From: JAGVSZ01 sp019137045
GTDB taxonomy: Bacteria > Pseudomonadota > Gammaproteobacteria > Burkholderiales > SG8-39
Reading direction: 5' to 3'
Assembly (NCBI GenBank): GCA_046347635.1
Contig: JAXMFT010000003.1
Coordinates: 310,001-374,000, forward strand
DNA length: 64,000 nucleotides
Below the pieces are notes generated by a model, which had not been told where the DNA came from, did not search any database, and was given only the letters and a program-made list of their open reading frames with translations. Every line of letters begins with the position of its first letter. The first letter of the stretch is position 1. Positions 25,043 to 33,361 of the stretch are shown here, one piece after another. The position numbers and the translations under genes were made by a program.

Positions 25043-26284
25043 ATGCGCATCCTCGTCATCGACTCCTCGTCCGAGTTCCGCGATCAGGTCGCGCGCTGGC
25101 TCGCCGGCGCGATGCCCGACGCGGACGTGACGCGCTGGGACCCGGTCGCGCAGGGCAAGCCGTCGATCGGGTTCGACTGGCGCCGCTTCGACGCCCTCGT
25201 CCTCGACGACGCGCCGGCGCCGGGCGTCGACGGGCTCGCCTGGCTGCGCGAGTTCCGGCTCGAGGGCCGCGTGCCGCCCGCGCTGGTGGTGTCGGAGACC
25301 GGCGGCGAGGACATGGCGGTGAGAGCGGTCAAGGCGGGCGCGTCCGACTACCTGCGCAAGGGCGACCTCTCGCCGATCAAGCTCGCGATGGCGCTCAAGG
25401 AGGCGGTGCTCGAGGCCTCCGCGGCCGCGAGCGACCGCGAGCGGCTGCGCACGACGCAGAGCGTCCAGGTGAACCTGGTCGTGCAGCCGGCGGGCGAGTT
25501 CGGGATCGTGGCGCCCGGCTACCGCGTGCTGCGGCGCATCGGCGAGGGCGGCATGTCGCGCGTGTTCCTGGCCGAGCGCGAGGAGGACGGCCTGCAGCTC
25601 GTGCTGAAGATGCTCGACCCGCGGCTCGCGCGCGACCCGGCCTCGCGCGCGCGCTTCGTGCGCGAGTACAAGATCATCCAGCGCATCCAGAACGAGCACG
25701 TGGTGATGATCTTCGACCAGGGCTTCACCTCCGACACGCCGTGGCTCGCGATGGAGTACTTCCCCGGCGGCGACCTGCAGGCGCGCATCCGCAAGGGCAT
25801 CAGCTCGATGGGCGCGCTCAAGATCCTGGTGCAGATGGCCGAGGCGCTCGACGCGGTGCACTCGGCCGGCGTGGTGCACCGCGACCTCAAGCCGCAGAAC
25901 ATCATGTTCCGCGCGAGCCACCGGCTCGCCATCCTCGACTTCGGCCTCGCGCGCGAGCTGGACGCGACCTCCACGCTCACCCAGAAGGGCATGGTGATGG
26001 CGACTCCGCTCTACATGAGCCCCGAGCAGTGCCTGGGCCATCCGCACGACGAGCGCGGCGATCTCTATTCGACCGGCGTCATCCTCTACGAGCTGCTGAC
26101 CGGCAGCCACCTGTTCGAGGGCGACAACGCGCCCCAGCTCGCCTACCAGCACGTGCACGGGCCGATCCCGAAGCTGCCCAAGCGGCTCGCCGGCTATCAG
26201 TCGCTGCTCGAGCGCCTGGTCGCGAAGCGCCCCGAGGACCGCTTCCAGTCGGCGCGCGAGCTGTTCAACTACATCGCGCACTGA
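25043..26284 (+). CDS. Receiver domain fused to Ser/Thr protein kinase
   Basis: A 413-residue cytoplasmic signalling protein. Residues ~1-125 form a response-regulator receiver: a partial acidic pocket (VIDSSSEF), the candidate phospho-Asp in ALVLDDAPAPGVDGL, VVSETGG, and the conserved Lys in YLRKGDLS. Residues ~155-410 form a Hanks-type kinase with GEGGMSRVF (P-loop), LVLKML (Lys), HRDLKPQNIM (catalytic loop) and DFGLARE, and no membrane segment follows. The receiver could tie kinase activity to a two-component histidine kinase. It is the first of two Ser/Thr kinases here. Confidence 0.9.
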   Translation: MRILVIDSSSEFRDQVARWLAGAMPDADVTRWDPVAQGKPSIGFDWRRFDALVLDDAPAPGVDGLAWLREFRLEGRVPPALVVSETGGEDMAVRAVKAGASDYLRKGDLSPIKLAMALKEAVLEASAAASDRERLRTTQSVQVNLVVQPAGEFGIVAPGYRVLRRIGEGGMSRVFLAEREEDGLQLVLKMLDPRLARDPASRARFVREYKIIQRIQNEHVVMIFDQGFTSDTPWLAMEYFPGGDLQARIRKGISSMGALKILVQMAEALDAVHSAGVVHRDLKPQNIMFRASHRLAILDFGLARELDATSTLTQKGMVMATPLYMSPEQCLGHPHDERGDLYSTGVILYELLTGSHLFEGDNAPQLAYQHVHGPIPKLPKRLAGYQSLLERLVAKRPEDRFQSARELFNYIAH

Positions 26285-26316
26285 CGCCCGCGCGCCGCGC
26301 CGCGGTCCTCACCCTC

Positions 26317-26344
26317 CCCTCTGCCCGGACTCCGGGGGAGAGGG
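26317..26344. terminator. Hairpin between the kinase fusion and thyA
   Basis: CCCTCT...CCCGG pairs with CCGGG...AGAGGG around a 3-nt loop. It resembles the dispersed CCCTCTCC-type repeats common in GC-rich Proteobacteria. No U-tract follows, so termination is uncertain. Confidence 0.4.
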
Positions 26345-26358
26345 CCTGCCGCGAGCGC

Positions 26359-26364
26359 TATACT
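26359..26364 (+). promoter_or_regulatory. -10 box TATACT immediately before thyA
   Basis: TATACT ends 8 nt before the thyA ATG (26373), so transcription would begin at or within a couple of bases of the start codon. I found no convincing -35 element and no Shine-Dalgarno sequence. Confidence 0.45.
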
Positions 26365-26372
26365 CGCGCGCC

Positions 26373-27170
26373 ATGGAGTCCCAGTACCTCGACCTGATGC
26401 GCCACGTGCTCGAGCGCGGCCAGCGCAAGGCCGACCGCACCGGGACCGGCACGCTCTCGGTGTTCGGCTGGCAGATGCGCTTCGACCTGCGCGCGAGCTT
26501 CCCGCTGCTCACCACCAAGAAGCTGCACTTCAAGTCGATCGCCTACGAGCTGCTGTGGTTCCTGCGCGGCGAGACCAACGTGCGCTGGCTGCAGGAGAAC
26601 GGCGTGACGATCTGGGACGAGTGGGCCGACGCGCGCGGCGAGCTCGGCCCGGTGTACGGCCACCAGTGGCGGCACTGGCCGGCGCGCGACGGCGGCGAGA
26701 TCGACCAGATCGCGCGCGTGATCGACTCGCTCAAGCACAAGCCCGACTCGCGCCGCCACATCGTGACCGCGTGGAACCCGGCCGACGTCGAGCGCATGGC
26801 GCTGCCGCCGTGCCACGCGTTCTTCCAGTTCTACGTCGCCGGCGGCGAGCTCTCCTGCCAGCTCTACCAGCGCAGCGCCGACATCTTCCTGGGCGTGCCG
26901 TTCAACATCGCCTCGTACTCGCTGCTGACGCTGATGGTGGCGCAGGTGACCGACCTCAGGCCGGGCGAGTTCGTGCACACGCTCGGCGACGCGCACCTCT
27001 ACCTGAACCACCTCGAGCAGGCGCGCGCCCAGCTCGCGCGCGCGCCGCGTCCCTTCCCGCGCCTGCGGCTCAACCCCGCCGTGCGCGACCTCCTCGCGTT
27101 CCAGTACGAGGACTTCACGCTGGAGGGCTACGAACCCCACCCGGGGATCAAGGCGCCGATCGCGGTGTGA
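26373..27170 (+). CDS. thyA: Thymidylate synthase
   Basis: Makes dTMP from dUMP with methylene-tetrahydrofolate, leaving dihydrofolate that FolA must recycle. The 265-residue length matches E. coli ThyA. Seen: MRHVLERGQRKADRTGTGTLSVFG, PLLTTKKLHFKS, ELLWFLRGETNVRWLQ, the nucleophile Cys147 in LPPCHAFFQFYV, the dUMP-binding QRSADIFLGVPFNIASY, and DAHLYLNHLEQ. folA is 4.6 kb downstream. The predicted transcript appears leaderless. Confidence 0.97.
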   Translation: MESQYLDLMRHVLERGQRKADRTGTGTLSVFGWQMRFDLRASFPLLTTKKLHFKSIAYELLWFLRGETNVRWLQENGVTIWDEWADARGELGPVYGHQWRHWPARDGGEIDQIARVIDSLKHKPDSRRHIVTAWNPADVERMALPPCHAFFQFYVAGGELSCQLYQRSADIFLGVPFNIASYSLLTLMVAQVTDLRPGEFVHTLGDAHLYLNHLEQARAQLARAPRPFPRLRLNPAVRDLLAFQYEDFTLEGYEPHPGIKAPIAV

Positions 27171-27195
27171 CCGCGCCCGCGCCGCGCGGCCGTCC

Positions 27196-27232
27196 AAAAA
27201 AAAAAGAGCCCGCGGGGAGGGGGAGCGGGCTC
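27196..27232 (-). terminator. Rho-independent terminator for leftward transcription
   Basis: On the minus strand GAGCCCGC (27232-27225) pairs with GCGGGCTC (27213-27206) and is followed by ten T residues (27205-27196). This is the clearest intrinsic terminator in the window. It lies 108 nt after the stop of the small exported protein at 27340. Confidence 0.9.
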
Positions 27233-27306
27233 GAAGCGGAGAGCTCTTGGGTATTGCTTCGCTCGGAGGAGCTCTCCCGGGGAGGACGTGATGGCGTTGT
27301 TGTCGG

Positions 27307-27324
27307 GGGCGCCGCACGGCGCCC
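27307..27324. other. Short perfect GC hairpin
   Basis: GGGCGCC and GGCGCCC form a compact stem-loop between the terminator and the 27340 gene. It could be part of a 3' UTR structure. Confidence 0.3.
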
Positions 27325-27339
27325 GGAGTCCGGTCTCCG

Positions 27340-27687
27340 CTACTTTTCCGGGCGCACCGCCCCGTCGGCGATGCGCACGCGGTCGCCGACGCCGACGGTC
27401 GGCGGCGTCGGCTGCGCCAGGGTCCGGTACGAGCCGTCCGCCATGCGCACCGTGACCCGGTAGGACGTCCGGCCGTCGCCGCGCGCGTCCGGTGCGCGCA
27501 CCGCGGCGACCACGCCGCACATCGCGCACACCCCTTCCCGGCCCGGCTCCTGCGCCAGCGCGGCGGCGGCAGTAGGCGTCTGCGCGCGCGCCACGGCGAG
27601 CCCGCCCTCGATCACGGCCACGCCTGCGCCGAGGGCGAGCGCCACGCCGGCCACGGGCGGCAGACTGCGGATCGCGACCAGGTTCAT
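27340..27687 (-). CDS. Small exported protein resembling the ends of 2TM glycine-zipper lipoproteins
   Basis: 115 residues. A single N-terminal hydrophobic stretch (PPVAGVALALGAGVAVIEGGLAVA) would target the membrane or periplasm. The soluble part has GVCAMCGVVAAVRA, TSYRVTVRMADGSYRTLAQPTPPTVGVGDRVRI. These phrases flank the glycine zipper in many SlyB/Pcp-like outer-membrane proteins, but the zipper itself is missing here. Function is unknown. ATG 27687 is chosen because it begins at the signal segment. A strong terminator follows. Confidence 0.65.
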   Translation of the reverse strand: MNLVAIRSLPPVAGVALALGAGVAVIEGGLAVARAQTPTAAAALAQEPGREGVCAMCGVVAAVRAPDARGDGRTSYRVTVRMADGSYRTLAQPTPPTVGVGDRVRIADGAVRPEK

Positions 27688-27918
27688 CGGGGGCGGAGAC
27701 CAGGGGCGGAGGCCATGCCGCGACTGACGCAATCGGCGTGCCAGCCGCGTCAATGCACGGCGGATCAAGGCGATGAGCCCGTCACGGCGCGGAAAACCGT
27801 CCGCCGACGCGGCGCACGGTGTCGCCCGCGCCCGACGCGGTCCCGCGCGCCGCGCGCGCCGCACAGGCGAATCAGGGAGTTAACGCCGTCGCCGCGCGCC
27901 GACACGCGCGGCGCGGCG

Positions 27919-28194
27919 TCATTTCTTCGGCCGGCAGTAGTCGAAGCCGTCGTTCCAGCCGACGGCGTACGCGCTGTCGCCCTTCGGCCGGCGCGCGGGA
28001 TCGTTCGCGCGCGCGGCATCGCATCCCTCGCCGAAGCCGCGGCGGAAGTCCGGCGGGAATCCCGAGAGATTGATCGCGCTGGTCACCGTCTGCGGCTTGT
28101 CCGCGCCGGGACGAAGCGGCTCCTGGGGGCCCGCGGCGCAGGCCGCGAGCAGGGCGAGCAGGGCGAGCAGGGGAACGACGGGGAAGGTGCGCAT
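27919..28194 (-). CDS. Small predicted lipoprotein
   Basis: 91 residues with a classic lipoprotein signal: MRTFPVVPLLALLALLAAC, lipobox LAAC at residue 19. The mature part is short and polar with FPPDFRRGFGEGCDAA and DSAYAVGWNDGFDYCRP, a pattern of paired Cys and aromatic residues found in small proteobacterial lipoproteins of unknown role. It lies alone between the 27340 gene and glrR. The 231-nt stretch before it (27688-27918) shows no gene or clear motif. Confidence 0.65.
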   Translation of the reverse strand: MRTFPVVPLLALLALLAACAAGPQEPLRPGADKPQTVTSAINLSGFPPDFRRGFGEGCDAARANDPARRPKGDSAYAVGWNDGFDYCRPKK

Positions 28195-28315
28195 CGACGG
28201 GGCCTCGGGAGCGGGAATGGAGCGGGCGGCTGGGCGCGGATGCCGCGGCCGGAGTCCCGGCCCGGCGATCCGCGCGGCATGTCTGCGCGTCACGACACGA
28301 CCGCCGGCGCGCGCC

Positions 28316-29677
28316 TCAGGCCGCGCGCTCGGCCTTCGCGCCCTTGAACATCGACGCCTGGAGCTGGTGGCGGTCGAGGAGCTTGTAGAACTCCGTGCGG
28401 TTGCGCTGGGCGAGGCGCGCGGCCTGCGTCACGTTGCCGCCGGTGATGCGCAGGATGCGGATGAGATAGTCGCGCTCGAACGCGCGCTTCGCCTCGTCGA
28501 GCGGCGTGAGGCCGCTCGGCTCGCTCTTCAGCGCCGCGGCGACGAGCGCGGCCGGGACCACCGGCGTGGTGGCGAGCGCCACGGCCTGCTCCACGACGTT
28601 GGCGAGCTGGCGCACGTTGCCGGGCCAGGGCGCGCCGAGGAGCATCTCCATCGCCTCCGGGGCGAACGCGCGCACGTCCTTCCCGTAGCGGGCCGCGGTC
28701 GCGTCGAGGAAGTGGCGCGCGAGCGGCACGATGTCCTCGGGACGCTGCGCGAGCGGCGGGATGGCGAGCGCGACGACGTTGAGCCGGTAGTAGAGGTCCT
28801 CGCGGAACTCGCCCGCGGCCACCCGCTCCTCGAGGTTGCGGTGCGTGGCCGAGACGATGCGCACGTCCACCGGCACGGCCGCCTGCGCGCCGACCGGCCG
28901 CACCTCGCGCTCCTGCAGCGCGCGCAGGAGCTTCGCCTGGAGCGCGAGCGGCATGTCGCCGATCTCGTCGAGGAACACGGTGCCGCCGTCGGCCGACTGG
29001 AACAGGCCCTTGTGGTCGTAGATCGCGCCGGTGAAGGCGCCCTTGCGGTGCCCGAAGAGCTCCGACTCGAGCAGCGCCTCGGGGATCGCGGCGCAGTTCA
29101 CCGCGACGAACGGGGCCTCGCGGCGCCGGCTCGCCTTGTGGATCGAGCGCGCCAGGAGCTCCTTGCCGGTTCCGCTCGCCCCGTGGATGAGCACGCTCGC
29201 GTCGGACTGCGCGACCAGCTTCGCCTGCGCGAGCAGGCCCTCCATCTGCGGGCTGGCGGTGACGAGCTCCGCGCGCCACGCCTCCGCTTCCCCGGGGGCC
29301 GCGACCGGCGCCGAGAGCTTCAGCGCCTGCTCCACCTGGGCGAGGAGCTCCCTGCCCTCGAACGGCTTGGGCAGGAATCCGAACACGCCGCGGCGCGTCG
29401 CGTCCACCGCATCGGGGATCGTCCCGTGCGCGGTCAGGATGATCACCGGCAGCGTCGGGGCGCGCTTCTGGATCGCCTCGAAGAGCGCGAGGCCGTCCAT
29501 CCCGCCCATCTTCAGGTCGGTGACGACCACGTCGGGCCGCGACACCGCGAACTGGGCGAGCGCCTTCTCGCCGCTCTCCGCCGCCTGCACCGCGTAGCCC
29601 GCGGCCCCGAGCCGCAGCGCGAGGAGCTTCAGGAGGTCGGGGTCGTCGTCGACGACGAGTACGGATTTCCGGTTCAT
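28316..29677 (-). CDS. glrR: Sigma54-dependent response regulator GlrR (QseF)
   Basis: A 453-residue NtrC-type activator. The receiver domain spans residues 1-120 with phospho-Asp54 (VVVTDLKMGGMDGL). The AAA+ domain has Walker A HGASGTGKELLA, the sigma54-contacting loop KGAFTGA and Walker B GGTVFLDEIGDM. A Fis-type helix-turn-helix ends the protein (GGNVTQAARLAQRNRTEFYKLL). In E. coli GlrR drives sigma54 promoters such as glmY. The start overlaps the qseG stop by 4 nt (ATGA). Partner kinase is glrK. Confidence 0.93.
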   Translation of the reverse strand: MNRKSVLVVDDDPDLLKLLALRLGAAGYAVQAAESGEKALAQFAVSRPDVVVTDLKMGGMDGLALFEAIQKRAPTLPVIILTAHGTIPDAVDATRRGVFGFLPKPFEGRELLAQVEQALKLSAPVAAPGEAEAWRAELVTASPQMEGLLAQAKLVAQSDASVLIHGASGTGKELLARSIHKASRRREAPFVAVNCAAIPEALLESELFGHRKGAFTGAIYDHKGLFQSADGGTVFLDEIGDMPLALQAKLLRALQEREVRPVGAQAAVPVDVRIVSATHRNLEERVAAGEFREDLYYRLNVVALAIPPLAQRPEDIVPLARHFLDATAARYGKDVRAFAPEAMEMLLGAPWPGNVRQLANVVEQAVALATTPVVPAALVAAALKSEPSGLTPLDEAKRAFERDYLIRILRITGGNVTQAARLAQRNRTEFYKLLDRHQLQASMFKGAKAERAA

Positions 29678-30233
29678 GGCTTCTTCGGTTGCGACTGCTG
29701 CCCGCGCTCGATGATCGAGCGTTCGACCGCGCGCAGCTGGTCGAGTTGCTCCCGGTACTGGTCGGCGCGCTTCTGCAGCTTCACGCGCTCCGCGACCTGG
29801 GCGTAAACGAGGCCCGCGAGCCCTTTCAGGGCCCCGGGACCGCCAGCGATCGGCTCAAGCAAGGACAGTGCCCGCGGATCGTCCTGGATCGCAGCCCCGG
29901 GCAGCGCGTAGAGCAGGCCGAGCCGCACGCGGTTGAAATGGGTGCGCTCGCGGTTGAACGCCTGGGTCGCGGTGCCGAGCTCCTTGCGCTGGTCGTCGGC
30001 TCCGAGCTGCGCCACGCGCTGCCGCGCTTGCGAGCAGTCGGCGGCCTGCCGCGACTCCTCGGCCTCGGCGCTCGGCACGATCACCGCCGCCAGTGCCGGT
30101 GCCGGCGGCGGCAGCGCCGGTGTGGGCGGGCATGCGGTGCCCGGCGCACCGCTCACCGGCGCGCGGGCGCCTGCTCCATCTGCGCGCAGCCCGCCGCGGC
30201 GAGCGCGATCAGGACGACGAGGCGTCGGACCAT
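29674..30233 (-). pseudogene. qseG: QseG-like lipoprotein between GlrK and GlrR, frameshifted
   Basis: ATG 30233 starts a good lipoprotein signal (MVRRLVVLIALAAAGCAQMEQ, lipobox AAGC), but this frame stops after 26 codons. The mature body (SRQAADCSQARQRVAQLGADD... to QSQPKKP) is open in another frame, so a one-base shift near 30155-30172 in a GC-rich tract separates the two. In E. coli the order glrK-qseG(yfhG)-glrR is the same, with QseG an outer-membrane lipoprotein that aids the kinase. It overlaps the kinase 3' end by 25 nt and glrR by 4 nt. Confidence 0.7.
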
Positions 30234-31681
30234 TTTCCATCCCCGGGCGGACCCGACAGCGGCAGCACGACGCGAAAGTCGCCACCCGGGCCGTCCCCGA
30301 CCTCGATCGTACCGCCGTGGGCGGCAACGAGTTCGCGCGCGATCGCGAGCCCGAGCCCGCTGCCCTTCACCCGGCCGCTCGCGGGCCGCGCGCCCTGGAA
30401 GAACCAGTCGAAGACCTGGTCGCGATCCCCGGGCGCGACGCCAGGCCCCTGGTCGGACACCTCGATCAGCGCGTCGGATCCTTTGGCGCGTACGACGACG
30501 CGCACCCTGCCGCCGTCGGGCGAGAACTTGATCGCGTTCGATACCATGTTGTCGATCACCACCCGCAGCTTCTGCGCGTCGGCCCGCACGATCACCGGCA
30601 GCGCGTGCAGCGCGATTGCGATCGAGCGCGGCGCGACGGCGAGCTTGTGCGACTCGATCACCGCCCGCGCCACGTCCGCGAGATCGACGCGCGCCACCGT
30701 GAGCTGGCCCTCGCGCGCGACTTCGCGCTGGTAGTTGAGGAGATCCTCGATCAGGCGTTGCAGGTGTGCGCTGTTCGACTGGAGGATGGCGACGATCTCG
30801 CGCTGCTCGGACGTGACCGGTCCGGCCGCACCGTCCGCGAGCAGCTCCGAGCCCTCGCGCAGCGCGGTGAGCGGGGTCTTCAGCTCGTGCGACACGTGGC
30901 GCAGGAAGCGCGTCTTCTGCTCTTCCAGTGCAGCGAGGCGCGCGCGCAGCCAGTCGAGCCGCTCGCCGAGGAACTCCAGATCGGTCGGACCCTGGACGCG
31001 CACCGCGGCGCTGAAATCGGCCGCGCCGAGGCGCCGGATCGCGCGGTCGAGCTGGCGGATCGGGCGCGCGATCAGGAACGCGAACACGGCGGCGATCGCC
31101 ACCCCGAGCGGGAACGCGGCGAGCAGCTGGACGAGGAGCGAGCGCTGCGCGAGCGCCGCCGCCTCGCGCATGCGCTCGATCTCGCGGTCGATGAGGAGCC
31201 CCGACTCGCTCAGCACGCCCTTCGCCAGCCCGGAGAGGTCGACGTAGCCCTCGACCAGCTGGCGCCGCTCGGCTGCGTCGATCGGGCGGCGCGCGAGAAG
31301 CTCGTAGAGCGCCTGCTCCTTGTCGATCGTGCGGTTCAGCTCGGCGAGCTGGAGGTCGTCGAGCGGCAGCAGCGAGAGCTCGCTCGTGGTGCGCTTGAAG
31401 CTCGCGCGCACCTTCGCATAGTCGTCGAGCAGTCCGGCGTCGTCGAGGATGACGTACTGGCGCACCAGGCGCTCCATCGACAGCACCTGCTCCATCAGCA
31501 GGCGCGAGCCGCGCGCCGCCTGCGCGGCCTGGTCGACCGCGCTCTCGCTCATCCCGGCGAGCCGCTGGACCGACAGTGCCGCGTTGATCAGCGCGATCAC
31601 GAGCGGCGCAGCCGCGACGGCGAACCCGAGCAGCAGCAGCTTCAGGAACGACTTCGGATAGTAGAAGTTCGCGAACTTCAA
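30209..31681 (-). CDS. glrK: Sensor histidine kinase GlrK (QseE)
   Basis: 490 residues. The first membrane helix (LLLLGFAVAAAPLVIALINAAL) is followed by a ~150-residue helical periplasmic sensor, then a second helix (LLAAFPLGVAIAAVFAFLI), a HAMP linker, the dimerisation box RFLRHVSHELKTPLTAL with the phospho-His, and the ATPase domain with N box DNMVSNAIKFSPDGG, DQGPGVAPGDRDQVFDWFFQG and GSGLGLAIARELVAAHGG. Synteny with qseG and glrR supports the name. Signal unknown; in enterics it senses envelope stress. Confidence 0.9.
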   Translation of the reverse strand: MKFANFYYPKSFLKLLLLGFAVAAAPLVIALINAALSVQRLAGMSESAVDQAAQAARGSRLLMEQVLSMERLVRQYVILDDAGLLDDYAKVRASFKRTTSELSLLPLDDLQLAELNRTIDKEQALYELLARRPIDAAERRQLVEGYVDLSGLAKGVLSESGLLIDREIERMREAAALAQRSLLVQLLAAFPLGVAIAAVFAFLIARPIRQLDRAIRRLGAADFSAAVRVQGPTDLEFLGERLDWLRARLAALEEQKTRFLRHVSHELKTPLTALREGSELLADGAAGPVTSEQREIVAILQSNSAHLQRLIEDLLNYQREVAREGQLTVARVDLADVARAVIESHKLAVAPRSIAIALHALPVIVRADAQKLRVVIDNMVSNAIKFSPDGGRVRVVVRAKGSDALIEVSDQGPGVAPGDRDQVFDWFFQGARPASGRVKGSGLGLAIARELVAAHGGTIEVGDGPGGDFRVVLPLSGPPGDGKWSDASSS

Positions 31682-31749
31682 GCCGGATGGACCGATTGCG
31701 GAGCGCCTGCGATCATACCGGCGTCATAGCCCGCCCGCCGCCCGCCGAC

Positions 31750-32260
31750 ATGCCGCTCGTCTCCCCGCTCGTCTCGATCGTGGTCGCCGCCGCCGCCAAC
31801 GGCGTCATCGGGCGCGACAACGCCATGCCCTGGCACCTGCCGGAGGACCTCGCGCAATTCAGGCGGCTGACGCTCGGGCGCCCGGTGGTCATGGGCCGGA
31901 AGACCTACGAATCGATCCTCGCGGCGCTCGGAAAGCCGCTACCTGGCCGGACGAACCTCGTCGTCACCCGCCGGCCGGGATTCGCCGCGCCGGGGTGCAC
32001 CGTGGCGGGATCCCTGGAGGCCGCGCTCCAGGCGGCGCGCGAGGCGGACGAGGTATTCGTGATCGGCGGGGCGGAGATCTACCGCCTTGCGCTCGCGCGC
32101 GGATCGCGTATACCTCACCCGAATCGACGCGGCGTTCGCCGGCGACGCGACCTTCCCGGCGCTCGATCCCGCGCAATGGCGCGAGGCCGCACGGGAAGAT
32201 CATCCTCCGGCCGGGGGTCGGTCCTTCGGCTTCGCGTTCCTGCGCTACGAACGGCGCTAG
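31750..32260 (+). pseudogene. folA: Dihydrofolate reductase, one frameshift
   Basis: The first ~117 codons read as normal DHFR: SIVVAAAANGVIGRDNAMPWHLPEDLAQF (acidic active-site residue in LPEDL), GRPVVMGRKTYESI, NLVVTRRP, and EVFVIGGAEIYRLALA. The frame is then lost in the GCGCGCGCGGATC tract near 32093-32103. One base over, the C-terminus is perfect: DRVYLTRIDAAFAGDATFPAL...FAFLRYERR and a stop at 32258. The total span is 511 nt, one base off a multiple of three. DHFR is needed alongside ThyA, so an indel error is likely. Its TAG stop shares CTAG with the convergent thioesterase. Confidence 0.85.
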
Positions 32261-32742
32261 CCACCCTGCGCGTCGCCGCCGGCGGACCGCATCGCCGGCG
32301 TGTCCGGCCGGCCCGCGAGGCAGATCAGCGTCTGCAACCCCAGCGCGCACGTGGTCGAGCGGCCCTGCTTGAGCGCGCCGACCTCGAACTCGCAGATCGT
32401 CAGCGTGCGTCCGGTCTTCTTCACGCGGGCGCTCGCGACGAGCCGTTCGCCGTCGGCCGGGGCCACGAGGTTGATCTTGAACTCGACCGTGAGCACCGAG
32501 CTGCCGGCGGGGAACAGCGTGTACGCGGCGTAGCCCGCAGCGGAGTCGGCGATCATCGCGGTCATCCCGCCGTGGATGAAGCCGTGCTGCTGCGTGAGAT
32601 CGGCGCGGAAGGGCAGCTCGATGACGACGTGGCCGGGCTCGACGCGCGTGAGCGCCGCGCCGATCAGCTTCATCGCCGCCTGGCGGTCGAAGCTCGCGCG
32701 GACCCGGGCCGCGAAGTCCGGGTCAGGGGGGTCGAATCGCAT
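32257..32742 (-). CDS. PaaI-like hotdog-fold thioesterase
   Basis: 161 residues of the PaaI thioesterase group, which hydrolyses acyl-CoA esters. The hallmark QQHGFIHGGMTAMIADSAAGYAAYT carries the catalytic His-Gly-Gly and the acidic residue on the long helix. FKINLVAPADGERLVASARVKKTGRTLTI forms the outer strands. ATG 32742 is 2 nt from the dcd stop, so it is co-transcribed with dcd. Substrate chain cannot be predicted. Confidence 0.88.
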   Translation of the reverse strand: MRFDPPDPDFAARVRASFDRQAAMKLIGAALTRVEPGHVVIELPFRADLTQQHGFIHGGMTAMIADSAAGYAAYTLFPAGSSVLTVEFKINLVAPADGERLVASARVKKTGRTLTICEFEVGALKQGRSTTCALGLQTLICLAGRPDTPAMRSAGGDAQGG

Positions 32743-32744
32743 CC

Positions 32745-33311
32745 TCAGATCCGCGGCAGGGTCACGCCCTTCTGCCCCTGATACTTGCCCCCACGGTCGC
32801 GATAGGACGTCTCGCAGACTTCGTCGGACTCGATGAAGATCACCTGCGCGACGCCCTCGTTCGCGTAGATGCGCGCGGGCAGCGGCGTGGTGTTCGAGAA
32901 CTCGAGCGTCACGTGGCCCTCCCACTCCGGCTCGAGCGGCGTGACGTTCACGATGATCCCGCAGCGCGCGTAGGTCGACTTGCCCAGACAGATCGTCAGG
33001 ACGTTGCGCGGAATGCGGAAGTACTCGACCGTGCGCGCGAGCGCGAACGAGTTCGGGGGAATGATGCAGTACTCGCCCTTCACGTCGACGAAGCTCTTCT
33101 CGTCGAAGTGCTTCGGATCGACGATCGTCGAGTTGAGGTTGGTGAAGAGCTTGAATTCGTTCGAGCAGCGGATGTCGTAGCCGTAGCTCGACGTCCCGAA
33201 CGACACCACGCGCTTGCCGTCGACCTCGCGCACGAGGTCGGGCTCGAACGGCTCGATCATGCCGCGTTCGCGCGCCATGCGGCGGATCCACTTGTCGGAT
33301 TTGATGGACAT
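32745..33311 (-). CDS. dcd: dCTP deaminase
   Basis: Deaminates dCTP to dUTP, supplying dUMP for ThyA. 188 residues, the usual length. Typical sequence: MSIKSDKWIRRMARERGMIEPFE, SFGTSSYGYDIRCSNEFKLFTN, and the active-site stretch FALARTVEYFRIPRNVLTICLGKSTYARCGIIVNVTPLEPEWEGHVTLEFSNTTPLPARIYANEG, with the catalytic Glu in TLEF. It lies upstream of the thioesterase gene by 2 nt. Confidence 0.97.
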   Translation of the reverse strand: MSIKSDKWIRRMARERGMIEPFEPDLVREVDGKRVVSFGTSSYGYDIRCSNEFKLFTNLNSTIVDPKHFDEKSFVDVKGEYCIIPPNSFALARTVEYFRIPRNVLTICLGKSTYARCGIIVNVTPLEPEWEGHVTLEFSNTTPLPARIYANEGVAQVIFIESDEVCETSYRDRGGKYQGQKGVTLPRI

Positions 33312-33361
33312 GGGAATGGGCAGGTGAGGGATCGCGTGGAGTTTACCGCTCCGTGCCGCCT

